Part shown: piece after piece, positions 18,762 to 28,307 of the stretch
Numbering within the stretch: the stretch's first letter is position 1
Layout of the letters: each line of letters opens with the position of its first letter
Origin: Cellulomonas sp. Leaf334
GTDB taxonomy: Bacteria; Actinomycetota; Actinomycetes; Actinomycetales; Cellulomonadaceae
Length of the DNA stretch: 64,000 bases
Direction of reading: 5' to 3'
NCBI RefSeq assembly: GCF_001424195.1
Contig: NZ_LMOO01000001.1
Span: 974,569-1,038,568, forward strand
Position numbers and translations under genes: made by a program
The notes under the pieces: model-generated
Databases searched by the model: none
What the model was told of the DNA's origin: nothing
Seen by the model: the letters and a program-made list of their open reading frames with translations, nothing else

Positions 18762-18772
18762 CCGGCACGAGC
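18743..18772. terminator. Bidirectional hairpin terminator overlapping a stop codon
   Basis: A perfect 13-bp inverted repeat (GCTCGTGCCGGTC with its complement) and a GGCT loop span the oxidoreductase stop codon (18759-18761). It lies between that gene and the 3' end of the convergent RNase gene at 18779, so it can end transcripts from both sides. Confidence 0.75.
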
Positions 18773-18778
18773 CCGTCG

Positions 18779-21700
18779 TCAGTCCTGCTCGGTCCCGGCG
18801 TCGTCGACGGGCGTGCCGGCGTCCGCCTCGAACACGTCCGCGGGCACCGCCGTCAGCTCGAGCTCCTCGACCGGCCCGTCGGACCCGGGCTCCGCGGCCT
18901 TCGAGCCGGCGAACTCGGCGAGCACGTCGAGCGCGGGTGCACCCGGCGCCGCCGGCTCGGGCTTGGCAGCAGCCGGCGCATGGTGCTCGTGCTCGTGCGC
19001 GTGGGCGGCGGCCGCGGCGATCGTCGCGAGCGTCGCCTTGACCGCCTCGCGGGCCTCCGGCAGGACCGGCACCCCCACGTGCGGGACGTGCGCGACCGGC
19101 TCCTTGGCACCGCCGCGCTTGCGGCGCGACCGCTTGGCCTCGCCGTCGGACGTCGCGGCGGGCTGCTGCTGGGCACCGGCGTCGGGACGCTGGTTGTTCT
19201 TCTCGATCGGCTCCTCGTGCACGATGAAGCCGCGCCCGTGGCAGTGCTCGCACGTCTCGCTGAACGCCTCGACCAGACCCTGGCCGACGCGCTTGCGCGT
19301 CATCTGGACCAGGCCGAGCGACGTGACCTCGGCGACCTGGTGCTTCGTCCGGTCCCGGCCGAGGCACTCGACGAGGCGGCGCAGCACGAGGTCGCGGTTG
19401 GACTCGAGCACCATGTCGATGAAGTCGATGACGATGATGCCGCCGATGTCCCGCAGCCGGAGCTGACGGACGATCTCCTCGGCGGCCTCGAGGTTGTTGC
19501 GCGTCACGGTCTCCTCGAGCGTGCCGCCCGACCCCGTGAACTTGCCGGTGTTGACGTCGACGACCGTCATGGCCTCGGTGCGGTCGATGACCAGCGAGCC
19601 ACCCGACGGGAGCCAGACCTTGCGGTCCATGCCCTTGGCCAGCTGCTCGTCGATGCGGTGCTCGGCGAACACGTCCGCGGCGGACTCCCAGCGGGACACC
19701 TTCTGCGCCAGGTCCGGGGCGAGCTCGTCGATGTACGACGAGATCGTGGACCAGGCGTCGGCGCCCTCGACCACGAGCGAGGAGAAGTCGTCGTTGAAGA
19801 TGTCGCGGACCACGCGGATGGCCATGTCCGGCTCGCCCTGGAGCAGCGCCGGTGCCGACGCGGTCTTCGACTTCTTCTCGATGGCCTCCCACTGCCCCTG
19901 CAGGCGGGCGATGTCGGCGCGCAGCTCGTCCTCGCTGGCGCCCTCGGCCGCGGTGCGCACGATGACGCCGGCGGTGTCCGGCACGATCTCGCGCAGGATC
20001 TTCTTCAGGCGGTTGCGCTCGGTGTCGGGCAGCTTGCGGCTGATGCCGGTCATGCCGCCGCCGGGCACGTACACGAGGTAGCGGCCGGCGAGCGTGACCT
20101 GCGAGGTCAGGCGGGCACCCTTGTGGCCGATCGGGTCCTTGGTGACCTGCACGAGGACCGGGTCGCCGGACTTGAGCGCCTGCTCGATGCGTCGTGCGGA
20201 ACCGCCCTCGAGCCCGGCCGCGTCCCAGTTGACCTCACCGGCGTAGAGCACCGCGTTGCGACCCTTGCCGACGTCGACGAACGCGGCCTCCATGCTCGGC
20301 AGCACGTTCTGCACGCGACCGAGGTAGACGTTGCCGACCATCGACGACTGCGCCTGGTTGGACACGTAGTGCTCGACGAGTACCCCGTCCTCGAGCACGG
20401 CGATCTGGGTCCGGGCGTTCTTCTCCCGCACGATCATCGAGCGGTCGACCGACTCGCGACGGGCCAGGAACTCGGACTCGGTGATGATCTGGCGGCGACG
20501 GCCGGCGTCACGGCCGTCCCGGCGGCGCTGGCGCTTGGCCTCGAGCCGGGTCGAGCCGCGCAGGGCGGTGACCTCGTCGCTCGGTGCCCGCGTGCGGGCC
20601 GGGCGGGCGTCCCCCTGGTCCCCGGAGTCGCCGCGCGAGGAACCGCGACGACGGCGGCGACGGCGACGGCTCGAACCGTCGCTCTCCCCCGCGGCCTCGT
20701 CGGAGTCGGACTCGGTGTCGCCCTCGGCGCCCTCGTCGGACTCGTCGTCGGGCTCGTCTGCGTCCTCGGTCCCGCCGGACTCGGGACGACTGCGCCGGCC
20801 CCGGCCGCCGCGTCGACGACGACGACGCGGTGCACCGGGGGTGCCCTCGTCGGACGCCTCGGTGTCGTCGTCCTCGTCCGTGTCGACCTGCTCGTCGGCG
20901 GTCTGGTCCTCGGCGACCTCGTCGGCGGGGGCCTCGTCCTCGGTCTCGACGTCCTCGACGACGACGTCCTCGGCGGGTGCGGCGTCGCCGCTGCGACCGC
21001 GACGACCCCGGCGGCGCGAGCCGCGCGACGCGGGCGCGGCGGCCTGCTCCGACGGCTCGGCCTGCTCGACGGCCTCGGTCGCGTCCGGGGCTGCCTCGCG
21101 GTGGGCGGCCTCGGAGATCTCCTCGGGCGAGCCCGTGCTGGCCTGGGCGCGGCGGCGGCGCGGGCGCGCTGCCGACGGGTCCGGTGCCTGGAAGAGCAGA
21201 GCCGTCGTCGCGAAGCGTGACCCGGTGGAGGTGCTGCTCGTGGTGGCGTTGGCCGGCTCGGGCGCCACGTCGGACTCGACCGGCGCGCCCGCGGCGGCCA
21301 GCTCGGCCAGGACGTCGAGCGTCGCTGCACCCTCGGCCTCGACCTCGTCCTCGTCCTCGACGAGCGGCTCGACGACCGGCTCGGGCGCCGGCTCCGGTGC
21401 GGCCGCGGCGCGGGTCCCGGAGCGACGGCGGCGCGGCGCAGCCTTGACAGGCTCCTCCGCGACGACCTCGGCGGCCGGCGCCTCGTCGACGAGGGCCGTC
21501 TCCGGCGTCGGGGCCTCGACGGGGGCCGGCGGAGCGTCGTCCGACGACGTGACGACGACGGTGCGGGTCACGCGGCGCGACTTCTTCTTCGGCGGTGCGG
21601 CCGGGGCGTCGTCGCTCGGCGTCTCGACGACCGGTACGGGCGGGGCTGTCGGCTCGACGACGGGCTCGACGGGCGCCTGCACGGTGACCACGGCGTCGGC

Positions 21701-21820
21701 CGGCGCCTCGTTGCTGGGAGCGGCGGTCACGCGGGTGGCACGGCGGCGGCGCGGAGGTGCGGGCGGTGCCTCACCCCCGGCGGTCGTCACGTCTGCGGTG
21801 GGGGTGTTCTCGTCGGTCAC
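18779..21820 (-). CDS. rne: Ribonuclease E/G family endoribonuclease
   Basis: A 1013-residue endoribonuclease that cuts single-stranded RNA in mRNA decay and rRNA maturation. The catalytic half is central (about 465-870): an S1 domain beginning ARTQIAVLEDG, a 5'-sensor region, the DNase-I-like domain with VVDVNTG near 750 and IVIDFIDM, and the zinc-link CEHCHGRGF near 857. The first 450 residues are a low-complexity extension alternating acidic and arginine-rich blocks (RRRRRRRG-type), and the 145-residue tail is acidic with a His/Glu patch. This is the actinobacterial layout, with extensions on both sides. GTG 21820 is preceded by AGGAG; the open frame beyond it looks non-coding. Confidence 0.93.
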   Translation of the reverse strand: MTDENTPTADVTTAGGEAPPAPPRRRRATRVTAAPSNEAPADAVVTVQAPVEPVVEPTAPPVPVVETPSDDAPAAPPKKKSRRVTRTVVVTSSDDAPPAPVEAPTPETALVDEAPAAEVVAEEPVKAAPRRRRSGTRAAAAPEPAPEPVVEPLVEDEDEVEAEGAATLDVLAELAAAGAPVESDVAPEPANATTSSTSTGSRFATTALLFQAPDPSAARPRRRRAQASTGSPEEISEAAHREAAPDATEAVEQAEPSEQAAAPASRGSRRRGRRGRSGDAAPAEDVVVEDVETEDEAPADEVAEDQTADEQVDTDEDDDTEASDEGTPGAPRRRRRRGGRGRRSRPESGGTEDADEPDDESDEGAEGDTESDSDEAAGESDGSSRRRRRRRRGSSRGDSGDQGDARPARTRAPSDEVTALRGSTRLEAKRQRRRDGRDAGRRRQIITESEFLARRESVDRSMIVREKNARTQIAVLEDGVLVEHYVSNQAQSSMVGNVYLGRVQNVLPSMEAAFVDVGKGRNAVLYAGEVNWDAAGLEGGSARRIEQALKSGDPVLVQVTKDPIGHKGARLTSQVTLAGRYLVYVPGGGMTGISRKLPDTERNRLKKILREIVPDTAGVIVRTAAEGASEDELRADIARLQGQWEAIEKKSKTASAPALLQGEPDMAIRVVRDIFNDDFSSLVVEGADAWSTISSYIDELAPDLAQKVSRWESAADVFAEHRIDEQLAKGMDRKVWLPSGGSLVIDRTEAMTVVDVNTGKFTGSGGTLEETVTRNNLEAAEEIVRQLRLRDIGGIIVIDFIDMVLESNRDLVLRRLVECLGRDRTKHQVAEVTSLGLVQMTRKRVGQGLVEAFSETCEHCHGRGFIVHEEPIEKNNQRPDAGAQQQPAATSDGEAKRSRRKRGGAKEPVAHVPHVGVPVLPEAREAVKATLATIAAAAAHAHEHEHHAPAAAKPEPAAPGAPALDVLAEFAGSKAAEPGSDGPVEELELTAVPADVFEADAGTPVDDAGTEQD

Positions 21821-22303
21821 GCGAAGTGCTCCTGGGTACCGCACATCGCCACCCACACGCGGCGCTGCTCGGTCGGTCGGTCGTCGCACGCGTGCTGCGC
21901 GGCGACGGAAAGTCGGCGGTCGTGGCTGCTGCACCCGGTCGGCGCCATCGCCTGCGGGGCCGGAGCCGTCAGTCCCGATCGGGGACCAGCGGGCGGCGAA
22001 GCGGCGGCTGGCGCGCACGACATGCTGGTGCTGCGAGCTCAAGGGTCCCGAGACGGTGTGGTCGTCCTAGGAGCCGGGGTCAGTATCGCACAGGGGTCTT
22101 CGCACGGCGTGCCGTCCCCTCTCGTCGGCGCGTCCCGGTGTGATGCACACCCGGTCGTGCCTGGCTTCCGGCACCACGACCGCAGGGGCAGACTGGACCC
22201 GGTCCTCGCGTTCCTGTCCAGGCCACCTGACCTGGACGGTCGTCTCGTCCGTCGGGCGCGCGGACCTTCTACCCGACGGCACGCCTCGCCCCTCGGAGGA
22301 CTC
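21821..22303. other. Divergent intergenic region, rne and cydA promoters
   Basis: About 480 bases separate the two divergent start codons. Frames are open on both strands but lack family sequence. Promoters and leaders of both rne and the cyd operon must lie here. I looked for an inverted TTGTGA-type Rex site and did not find a convincing one, and no tRNA or riboswitch is apparent. Confidence 0.5.
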
Positions 22304-23806
22304 GTGGACACGCTGGACGTGGCACGGTGGCAGTTCGGCATCACGACCGTCTACCACTTCATCTTCGTCCCGTTGACGATCGGCCTGGCGCCGCTGGTCG
22401 CGATCATGCAGACGGCGTGGGTGCGGACCGGGAACGAGCGCTGGCTGCGGCTGACCAAGTTCTTCGGCAAGCTCCTGCTCATCAACTTCGCGATCGGTGT
22501 GGCCACCGGCATCGTGCAGGAGTTCCAGTTCGGGATGGCGTGGAGCGAGTACTCCCGCTTCGTCGGGGACGTCTTCGGTGCCCCGCTGGCCATGGAGGCG
22601 CTCGCCGCGTTCTTCGTCGAGTCGACGTTCCTGGGACTCTGGATCTTCGGCTGGGACAAGCTCCCCAAGAAGATCCACCTCGCCTGCATCTGGGCGGTGG
22701 CGATCGCGACGAACCTGTCCGCCTACTTCATCCTCGCGGCGAACTCCTGGATGCAGCACCCGGTCGGCGCCACGTTCAACGAGGAGCGCGGCCGCGCCGA
22801 GATGACCGACATCGGCGCGGTGCTGTCGAACAACACGCTGCTCGCGGCGTTCCCGCACACGATCTCGGCCGCGTTCCTCACGGCGGGCACGTTCGTCGCC
22901 GGCATCGCCGCGTGGTGGATGGTCCGGCTGGTGCGCGCAGGCCAGGCCGAGAAGGCCCGCGACGTGTACCGACCCGCCGTGGTCCTCGGTGTCATCGTCA
23001 TGGTGATCTCGGGGGTCGGTGTCGCCCTGAGCGGCGACCAGCAGGCCAAGCTGATGTTCGAGCAGCAGCCGACGAAGATGGCGGCCGCCGAGGCGCTGTG
23101 CCAGACCACGTCCAGCGTGCCGTTCTCCATCCTCGCGATCGGGCCGCTCGGCACGGGCGACGACTGCGACAAGGTCACCCACCTCCTCGAGATCCCCGGA
23201 GCCCTCTCGTTCCTGGCGACTGGCGACTTCTCGGCCACCCTGCAGGGCACCGACCAGCTGCAGGAGGAGTACGAGGAGCGGTTCGGGTACACCGACGCGA
23301 ACGGCGAGCCCATCAGCTACATCCCGAACCTCGCCGTCACCTACTGGGGCTTCCGCCTCATGATCGGGTTCGCCCTCGGGTCGGCCGCGCTCGCGCTGGT
23401 GGCGTTCTGGGTGACCCGCAGAGGTCGGGTCAGCGGCAACGTGTGGGTCGGCCGGCTCGGCATCGCCGCGATCGCGACGCCGTTCCTGGCGTCGTCGTTC
23501 GGCTGGATCTTCACCGAGATGGGCCGTCAGCCGTGGGTCGTCGCGCCCAACCCGAACCCGGGCGGCGTCGACGGCGTCTGGCTGCTCACCGCACGCGGCG
23601 TCTCGACGGTGACCAGCACCGGGACGATCCTGACCAGCCTGATCGCGTTCACGCTGCTCTACGGGATCCTCGCGGTGTTCTGGTTCCGGCTCATGCACCG
23701 GTACGCGATCCAGGGCGTGGCGGACAGCGAGCACGACCCCAGCCCGGACAACCCCGACAACGACCCGGACACGGCGCACGAGCGCCCGCTGTCGTTCGCG
23801 TACTGA
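22304..23806 (+). CDS. cydA: Cytochrome bd ubiquinol/menaquinol oxidase subunit I
   Basis: Haem-bearing subunit of the bd-type terminal oxidase, which oxidises quinol and reduces oxygen at low oxygen levels in the plasma membrane. The 500 residues contain the haem b595 ligand region near His18 (TTVYHFIF), the haem b558 ligand region with NSWMQHPVG, and EMGRQPWVV with Met as b558 ligand. Nine transmembrane helices are expected. Start GTG 22304 follows CGGAGGA three bases upstream. The Q loop between helices is short. It is first in cydABDC. Confidence 0.95.
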   Translation: MDTLDVARWQFGITTVYHFIFVPLTIGLAPLVAIMQTAWVRTGNERWLRLTKFFGKLLLINFAIGVATGIVQEFQFGMAWSEYSRFVGDVFGAPLAMEALAAFFVESTFLGLWIFGWDKLPKKIHLACIWAVAIATNLSAYFILAANSWMQHPVGATFNEERGRAEMTDIGAVLSNNTLLAAFPHTISAAFLTAGTFVAGIAAWWMVRLVRAGQAEKARDVYRPAVVLGVIVMVISGVGVALSGDQQAKLMFEQQPTKMAAAEALCQTTSSVPFSILAIGPLGTGDDCDKVTHLLEIPGALSFLATGDFSATLQGTDQLQEEYEERFGYTDANGEPISYIPNLAVTYWGFRLMIGFALGSAALALVAFWVTRRGRVSGNVWVGRLGIAAIATPFLASSFGWIFTEMGRQPWVVAPNPNPGGVDGVWLLTARGVSTVTSTGTILTSLIAFTLLYGILAVFWFRLMHRYAIQGVADSEHDPSPDNPDNDPDTAHERPLSFAY

Positions 23807-23821
23807 GCGGAGCCGACGACC

Positions 23822-24877
23822 ATGGAGCTCACGACCGTCTGGTTCATCCTCATCGCGGTCCTCTGGACCGGCTACCTCGTGCTGGAGGGGTTCGACTTCG
23901 GCGTCGGGATGCTGCTCGGGCTGCTGTCCCGCGGCGACCGCGCGACCAAGGACCGGGACCGTCGCGTCATGATCAACACGATCGGCCCGGTCTGGGACGG
24001 CAACGAGGTGTGGCTGCTCACGGCCGGCGGCGCGACGTTCGCGGCGTTCCCGGAGTGGTACGCGACGATGTTCTCCGGGTTCTACCTGCCGCTCCTGCTC
24101 ATCCTGCTCGCGCTCATCGTGCGGGTGGTCGCGTTCGAGTGGCGGGGCAAGATCGACGACCCGCGCTGGCGGTCGCTGGCCGACCGGTGCCTGATGGTGG
24201 GTTCGTGGGTGCCGGCCGTGCTCTGGGGCGTGGCGTTCGGCAACCTGGTCCGCGGTGTACAGCTCGACGCCGACCACCAGTACGTCGGGGGCTTCTGGGC
24301 GCTGCTCAACCCGTTCGCCCTGCTCGCGGGCGCGACGACGGCGCTGATCTTCCTCACGCACGGCGCGGTGTTCCTGGCGCTGAAGTCCGACGGTGACGTC
24401 CGCGCCCGCGCCGGGGCGTTCGCGGCGAGGGCGTCCGTCGTGACGCTGGTCGTCGCCGGGACCTGGGCCGTCTGGGCGCAGGTCGCGTACTCGGTGCCGT
24501 GGACGTGGGCGGCCGTGGTCGTCGCGGCCGGGGCACTGGTCGTGCTCGTCGTCGCGACGCAGCGCCGCAAGGAAGGCCTCGCGTTCACCGCCTCGGCCGT
24601 CGCGATCGTCGCCGCGGTCGTCCTGATCTTCGGGTCCATGTACCCCGACGTCATGCCGGCGTTCGACCCGGCCAACTCGCTGACGGTCACCAACGCGTCG
24701 TCGACCGACTACACGCTCACGGTGATGACGTGGGTGGCCGCGTTCCTCACCCCGCTCGTCCTGCTCTACCAGGGGTGGACGTACTGGGTGTTCCGCAAGC
24801 GGATCTCCGCGGACCGGATACCGGACCACACGGGCCTCACGTTCGAGAAGGTCACCGCACCCTCCGCCGACCGGTGA
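23822..24877 (+). CDS. cydB: Cytochrome bd oxidase subunit II
   Basis: Second membrane subunit (351 residues) of the bd oxidase. The N-terminus MELTTVWFILIAVLWTGYLV is followed by LEGFDFGVGMLL, the family signature, then IGPVWDGNEVWLL and the repeated hydrophobic helices of the family. It starts 15 bases after cydA and its stop overlaps the next gene by GTGA (24874-24877). Confidence 0.95.
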   Translation: MELTTVWFILIAVLWTGYLVLEGFDFGVGMLLGLLSRGDRATKDRDRRVMINTIGPVWDGNEVWLLTAGGATFAAFPEWYATMFSGFYLPLLLILLALIVRVVAFEWRGKIDDPRWRSLADRCLMVGSWVPAVLWGVAFGNLVRGVQLDADHQYVGGFWALLNPFALLAGATTALIFLTHGAVFLALKSDGDVRARAGAFAARASVVTLVVAGTWAVWAQVAYSVPWTWAAVVVAAGALVVLVVATQRRKEGLAFTASAVAIVAAVVLIFGSMYPDVMPAFDPANSLTVTNASSTDYTLTVMTWVAAFLTPLVLLYQGWTYWVFRKRISADRIPDHTGLTFEKVTAPSADR

Positions 24878-26511
24878 GGCCCCTGGACCCGCGCCTGCTG
24901 CGGCACGCCCGAGCCGCCCGCGGATACGTCGCGCTGACCGCGGCGCTCGGCGTGCTCACCGCGGCTCTGGTCGTCGCGCAGGCGCTTCTGCTCGCCCGCG
25001 CGCTCGGTGCCGCCGTCTCGGACGGGGCCACGCTGGAGGTCCTGGCTCCGACGATCGTCTGGTTGGCGGTCGTCGTCGCCGTCCGGACGCTGGTGACCGC
25101 GACGCAGGAGCGCTTCGCGCACCGTGCCGCCACCCGGACGATCGCCGAGCTGCGCGAGCAGGTGGTGGCGCACGCCGTGGCGCTCGGGCCACGCTGGCTG
25201 GCATCCGGCGAGGGGCCGTCGGTGGTCACGCTCGCCACCCGGGGCCTCGACGCGCTCGAGCCCTACTTCGTCCGGTACCTGCCGCAGCTGGTGCTCGCGG
25301 CCACCGTGACGCCCGGCGTCCTGCTCGTCGTGCTCGGGCTCGACTGGATCTCCGCGGGGATCCTCGTCGTCGTGATCCCGCTGGTGCCGATCTTCATGGT
25401 GCTGGTCGGACGCCTGACGCAGGGACGCTCCGAGCAGGGCCTGGTCGCCATGCAGCGGCTCGGCACCCAGGTCCTCGACCTGCTGGCGGGTCTGCCCACG
25501 CTACGGGCGCACGGGCGGGAGCGCGGTCCGGGGGCCCGGGTGCGGACCCTCGGCGACGCGCACCGCCAGGCGACGATGGGGACGCTGCGCATCGCGTTCC
25601 TGTCGGGCATGGTGCTCGAGCTGCTGACCACCCTGTCGGTGGCCCTCGTCGCGGTCGGGATCGGGTTGCGGCTCGTGGAGGGGCACCTCGACCTGGTCAC
25701 CGGGATCGCCGTCCTGGTCCTGGCGCCCGAGGTCTTCCTGCCGCTGCGCCAGGTCGGGGTCCAGTTTCATGCCGCGGCGGACGGCGTCGCGGCGGCGGGT
25801 CGGGCCTTCGAGGTGCTGGAGACCCCGCTCCCGCCGAACGGGACGCGGACCGCACCGGACCTGCGGACGGCGACCCTGCGGCTCGACGGCGTCGCGGTGC
25901 GGACCTCGGGCGGGTGCACCCCCCACGGGCTCGACCTGGTGCTCCCGCCCGGCACGGTCGTCGCGCTGACCGGGCCGAGCGGCGTCGGCAAGACCACCGC
26001 GCTCGAGGTCGTCCTCGGGCTGCTGCGACCCGACGACGGCCGCGCGTCCATCGACGGCGTCGACCTCGCCGAGATCGACCTGCCCTCTGTGTGGACGCAG
26101 GTGTCCTGGCTGCCGCAGCGACCCGTCCTCGAGCCGGGGACGATCGCCGAGCTCGTCGGGGGCGACGAGGCGTCCCGCGCGGCGGCGGCCGCGCTCACCG
26201 GGCTCGACGCGGTGCTCGCCACCCTGCCCGACGGCTGGGCCACCTCTCTGGGCCGCGGCGGTGCCGGGCTGAGCCTGGGCCAGCGGCAACGTGTCGCCCT
26301 GACGTGCACCCTCCTGGCGGCGACACCGCTGGTCGTCCTCGACGAGCCCACCGCCCACCTCGACGCGGCCGGCGAGCAGGTCGTCCTCGACACCGTCCGG
26401 GCCCTGCGGCACGCGGGCCGGACCGTGCTGCTCGTCGCGCACCGCCCCTCGCTGGTCGCGGTCGCCGACGACGTCGTGCACGTCCGGTCGACCGCGGCGG
26501 TGCTCGCATGA
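24874..26511 (+). CDS. cydD: Thiol reductant ABC exporter subunit CydD
   Basis: One half of the CydDC heterodimeric ABC exporter of glutathione/cysteine-type thiols, required to assemble cytochrome bd. The 545 residues give a six-helix membrane domain (about 18-290) and an ATPase domain (about 335-540): Walker A GPSGVGKT (367-374), signature LSLGQ (467-471, instead of LSGGQ) and Walker B LVVLDEP (486-492). The start GTG overlaps the cydB stop, and the stop overlaps cydC by ATGA, so the subunits are translationally coupled. Confidence 0.93.
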   Translation: MRPLDPRLLRHARAARGYVALTAALGVLTAALVVAQALLLARALGAAVSDGATLEVLAPTIVWLAVVVAVRTLVTATQERFAHRAATRTIAELREQVVAHAVALGPRWLASGEGPSVVTLATRGLDALEPYFVRYLPQLVLAATVTPGVLLVVLGLDWISAGILVVVIPLVPIFMVLVGRLTQGRSEQGLVAMQRLGTQVLDLLAGLPTLRAHGRERGPGARVRTLGDAHRQATMGTLRIAFLSGMVLELLTTLSVALVAVGIGLRLVEGHLDLVTGIAVLVLAPEVFLPLRQVGVQFHAAADGVAAAGRAFEVLETPLPPNGTRTAPDLRTATLRLDGVAVRTSGGCTPHGLDLVLPPGTVVALTGPSGVGKTTALEVVLGLLRPDDGRASIDGVDLAEIDLPSVWTQVSWLPQRPVLEPGTIAELVGGDEASRAAAAALTGLDAVLATLPDGWATSLGRGGAGLSLGQRQRVALTCTLLAATPLVVLDEPTAHLDAAGEQVVLDTVRALRHAGRTVLLVAHRPSLVAVADDVVHVRSTAAVLA

Positions 26512-28223
26512 CCCGCGGCACCCTGCGGCGCGCCGTCCGCCTCCTCGACCTCGACCCGCGCAGGTTCGCGCTCGCCCTCCTGCTCGGGACGCTCGCGCTC
26601 GGCTGCGGCGTGGCGCTCGCGGCGGTCTCGGCGTGGCTGATCGCCCGCGCCTCCCAGATGCCGCCCGTGCTGCAGCTGTCGGTCGCAACCGTCGCGGTGC
26701 GCGCCTTCGGCATCGGCCGCGGGGTGCTGCGCTATCTGGAACGACTCGTGTCCCACGACGTCGCCCTGCGCGGCATGACCGAGCTGCGCACCACCCTGTA
26801 CGAACGGCTCGCGGCGGCGCGGCCCGACACACTCCTGCGGGTGCGACGCGGGGACCTGCTCGCCCGCGTGGGCGCGGACGTCGACACGGTCGGCGACGTC
26901 GTGGTCCGCGGGCTGCTGCCGGCGGGGGTCGCCGCCGCGCTCGGTGCGGGCACGGTGCTCGCCATGTGCGCGTTCTGGCCGCCTGCCGGGCTCGCGCTCG
27001 CTGCGTGCCTCGTGCTCGCGGGCGTCGTCGCCCCCGCGATCGCCGCCCGGGCCGCGCGCACGACCGAGCAGCGCGCGGTGCAGAGCCGCGCGGACATGAA
27101 CGCGACCGCCCTCGGCCTGCTCGACGACGCCGGTCCGCTGCTCGTCGGCGGGCGGGCGGGCAGCGAGCTGGCGGCCCTGCGCGCGTCCGACCGCCGCCTC
27201 GCGGCCGCCACCGACGCCGGCGCCGGTCCGGCCGCGGTCGCCGCGGGGCTCGGTCAGCTCGCGGTCGGCGTGGCGATGCTGGGGGCCCTGCTCACCGGCG
27301 TCCCGGCCGTCGGTGCCGGTCTCCTGACGCCCGTCGAGCTCGCGGTGGTCGTGCTCACCCCGCTCGCGGCGTTCGAGGCGACGTCGCTGCTGCCCGCCGC
27401 CGCGATCCAGGTGCAGCGCTCGCGTGCCGCGGCGGTCCGGGTGCTGGCGCTGCTCGACGCCCCGCCCGACGTCCCGGCCACCGACACCGCCGCCGGACGA
27501 CCCCCGCTCGTCGCGACGGACCTCGCGTGCGGCTGGCCGGGGACGGCACCGGTGGTCACCGGGCTCACGCTCGACCTGCGGCCCGGCCGTTCCGTCGCGA
27601 TCGTCGGACCGTCGGGTACGGGCAAGACGACCACCCTGCTCACGCTCGCCGGGCTGCTCCCCCGGCAGGCGGGCACCCTCACGCTCGACGGGCACGACGT
27701 GGACCACCTCGACCGGCACGCCGTCGCCGCCGCGGTCGTCGTGGGTACCGAGGACGCCCACGTCTTCGGGACCACCGTGCTGGAGAACCTGCGCGTCGCG
27801 CGCGGCGACCTCACGGCCGCGGAGGCGACCGAGGTCCTGGCGCGCGTCGGTCTGGCGGAGTGGCTCGTCGGTCTTCCAGACGGCCTCGACACCGTCGTCG
27901 GCCCGGACGCCCGCACGGTGTCCGGGGGCGAGCGGCGCCGGCTGCTCGTCGCGCGCGCCCTGGTGTCCCCGGCTGAGCTCCTGCTCGTCGACGAGCCGGC
28001 CGAGCACCTCGACCCCGAACGTGCCGACGCGCTGGTCACCGACCTGCTGAACGACCCGCGCGGGGTCGTCGTCGTGACCCACCGGCTCAGCCCGCTCGCC
28101 GCCGCCGACGAGGTCGTCCTGCTCGACGCCGGCCGTGTTCTCGCACGCGGATCCCATGCCGACCTCGCCGCGACGGTCCCCGACTACCGTGACGCCTGGG
28201 AGCGAGAGCGCGCGATCGACTGA
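26508..28223 (+). CDS. cydC: Thiol reductant ABC exporter subunit CydC
   Basis: Partner of CydD (571 residues). The membrane domain (about 18-310) has the family's SRASQMPPVLQLSVATVAVR-type segment, here LIARASQMPPVL, then RAFGIGRGVLRYLERLVSHD. The ATPase domain holds Walker A GPSGTGKT (367-374), signature VSGGE (471-475) and Walker B LLLVDEP (490-496). The two subunits differ in signature motif (CydC VSGGE, CydD LSLGQ), as expected for an asymmetric exporter. It is the last gene of the operon. Confidence 0.93.
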   Translation: MTRGTLRRAVRLLDLDPRRFALALLLGTLALGCGVALAAVSAWLIARASQMPPVLQLSVATVAVRAFGIGRGVLRYLERLVSHDVALRGMTELRTTLYERLAAARPDTLLRVRRGDLLARVGADVDTVGDVVVRGLLPAGVAAALGAGTVLAMCAFWPPAGLALAACLVLAGVVAPAIAARAARTTEQRAVQSRADMNATALGLLDDAGPLLVGGRAGSELAALRASDRRLAAATDAGAGPAAVAAGLGQLAVGVAMLGALLTGVPAVGAGLLTPVELAVVVLTPLAAFEATSLLPAAAIQVQRSRAAAVRVLALLDAPPDVPATDTAAGRPPLVATDLACGWPGTAPVVTGLTLDLRPGRSVAIVGPSGTGKTTTLLTLAGLLPRQAGTLTLDGHDVDHLDRHAVAAAVVVGTEDAHVFGTTVLENLRVARGDLTAAEATEVLARVGLAEWLVGLPDGLDTVVGPDARTVSGGERRRLLVARALVSPAELLLVDEPAEHLDPERADALVTDLLNDPRGVVVVTHRLSPLAAADEVVLLDAGRVLARGSHADLAATVPDYRDAWERERAID

Positions 28224-28307
28224 CGCGAGGCCGGCAGGGTCGTCGACGAACGTCGCGGTGATGGCTCCGGAGGCACTGCGTGCGGCCTCGGTGGCATCGT
28301 TGCGACG

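Noticed and set aside
21821..22303. Rex-type or FNR-type inverted repeat before cydA
   Set aside because: No convincing TTGTGA/TCACAA-type dyad was seen, so no regulator is proposed for the cyd operon.
22067..24829. Antisense open frame of 920 codons opposite cydA and cydB
   Set aside because: Composition is Arg/Asp/His-rich nonsense typical of antisense frames in high-GC genes, while cydA and cydB are certain on the other strand.
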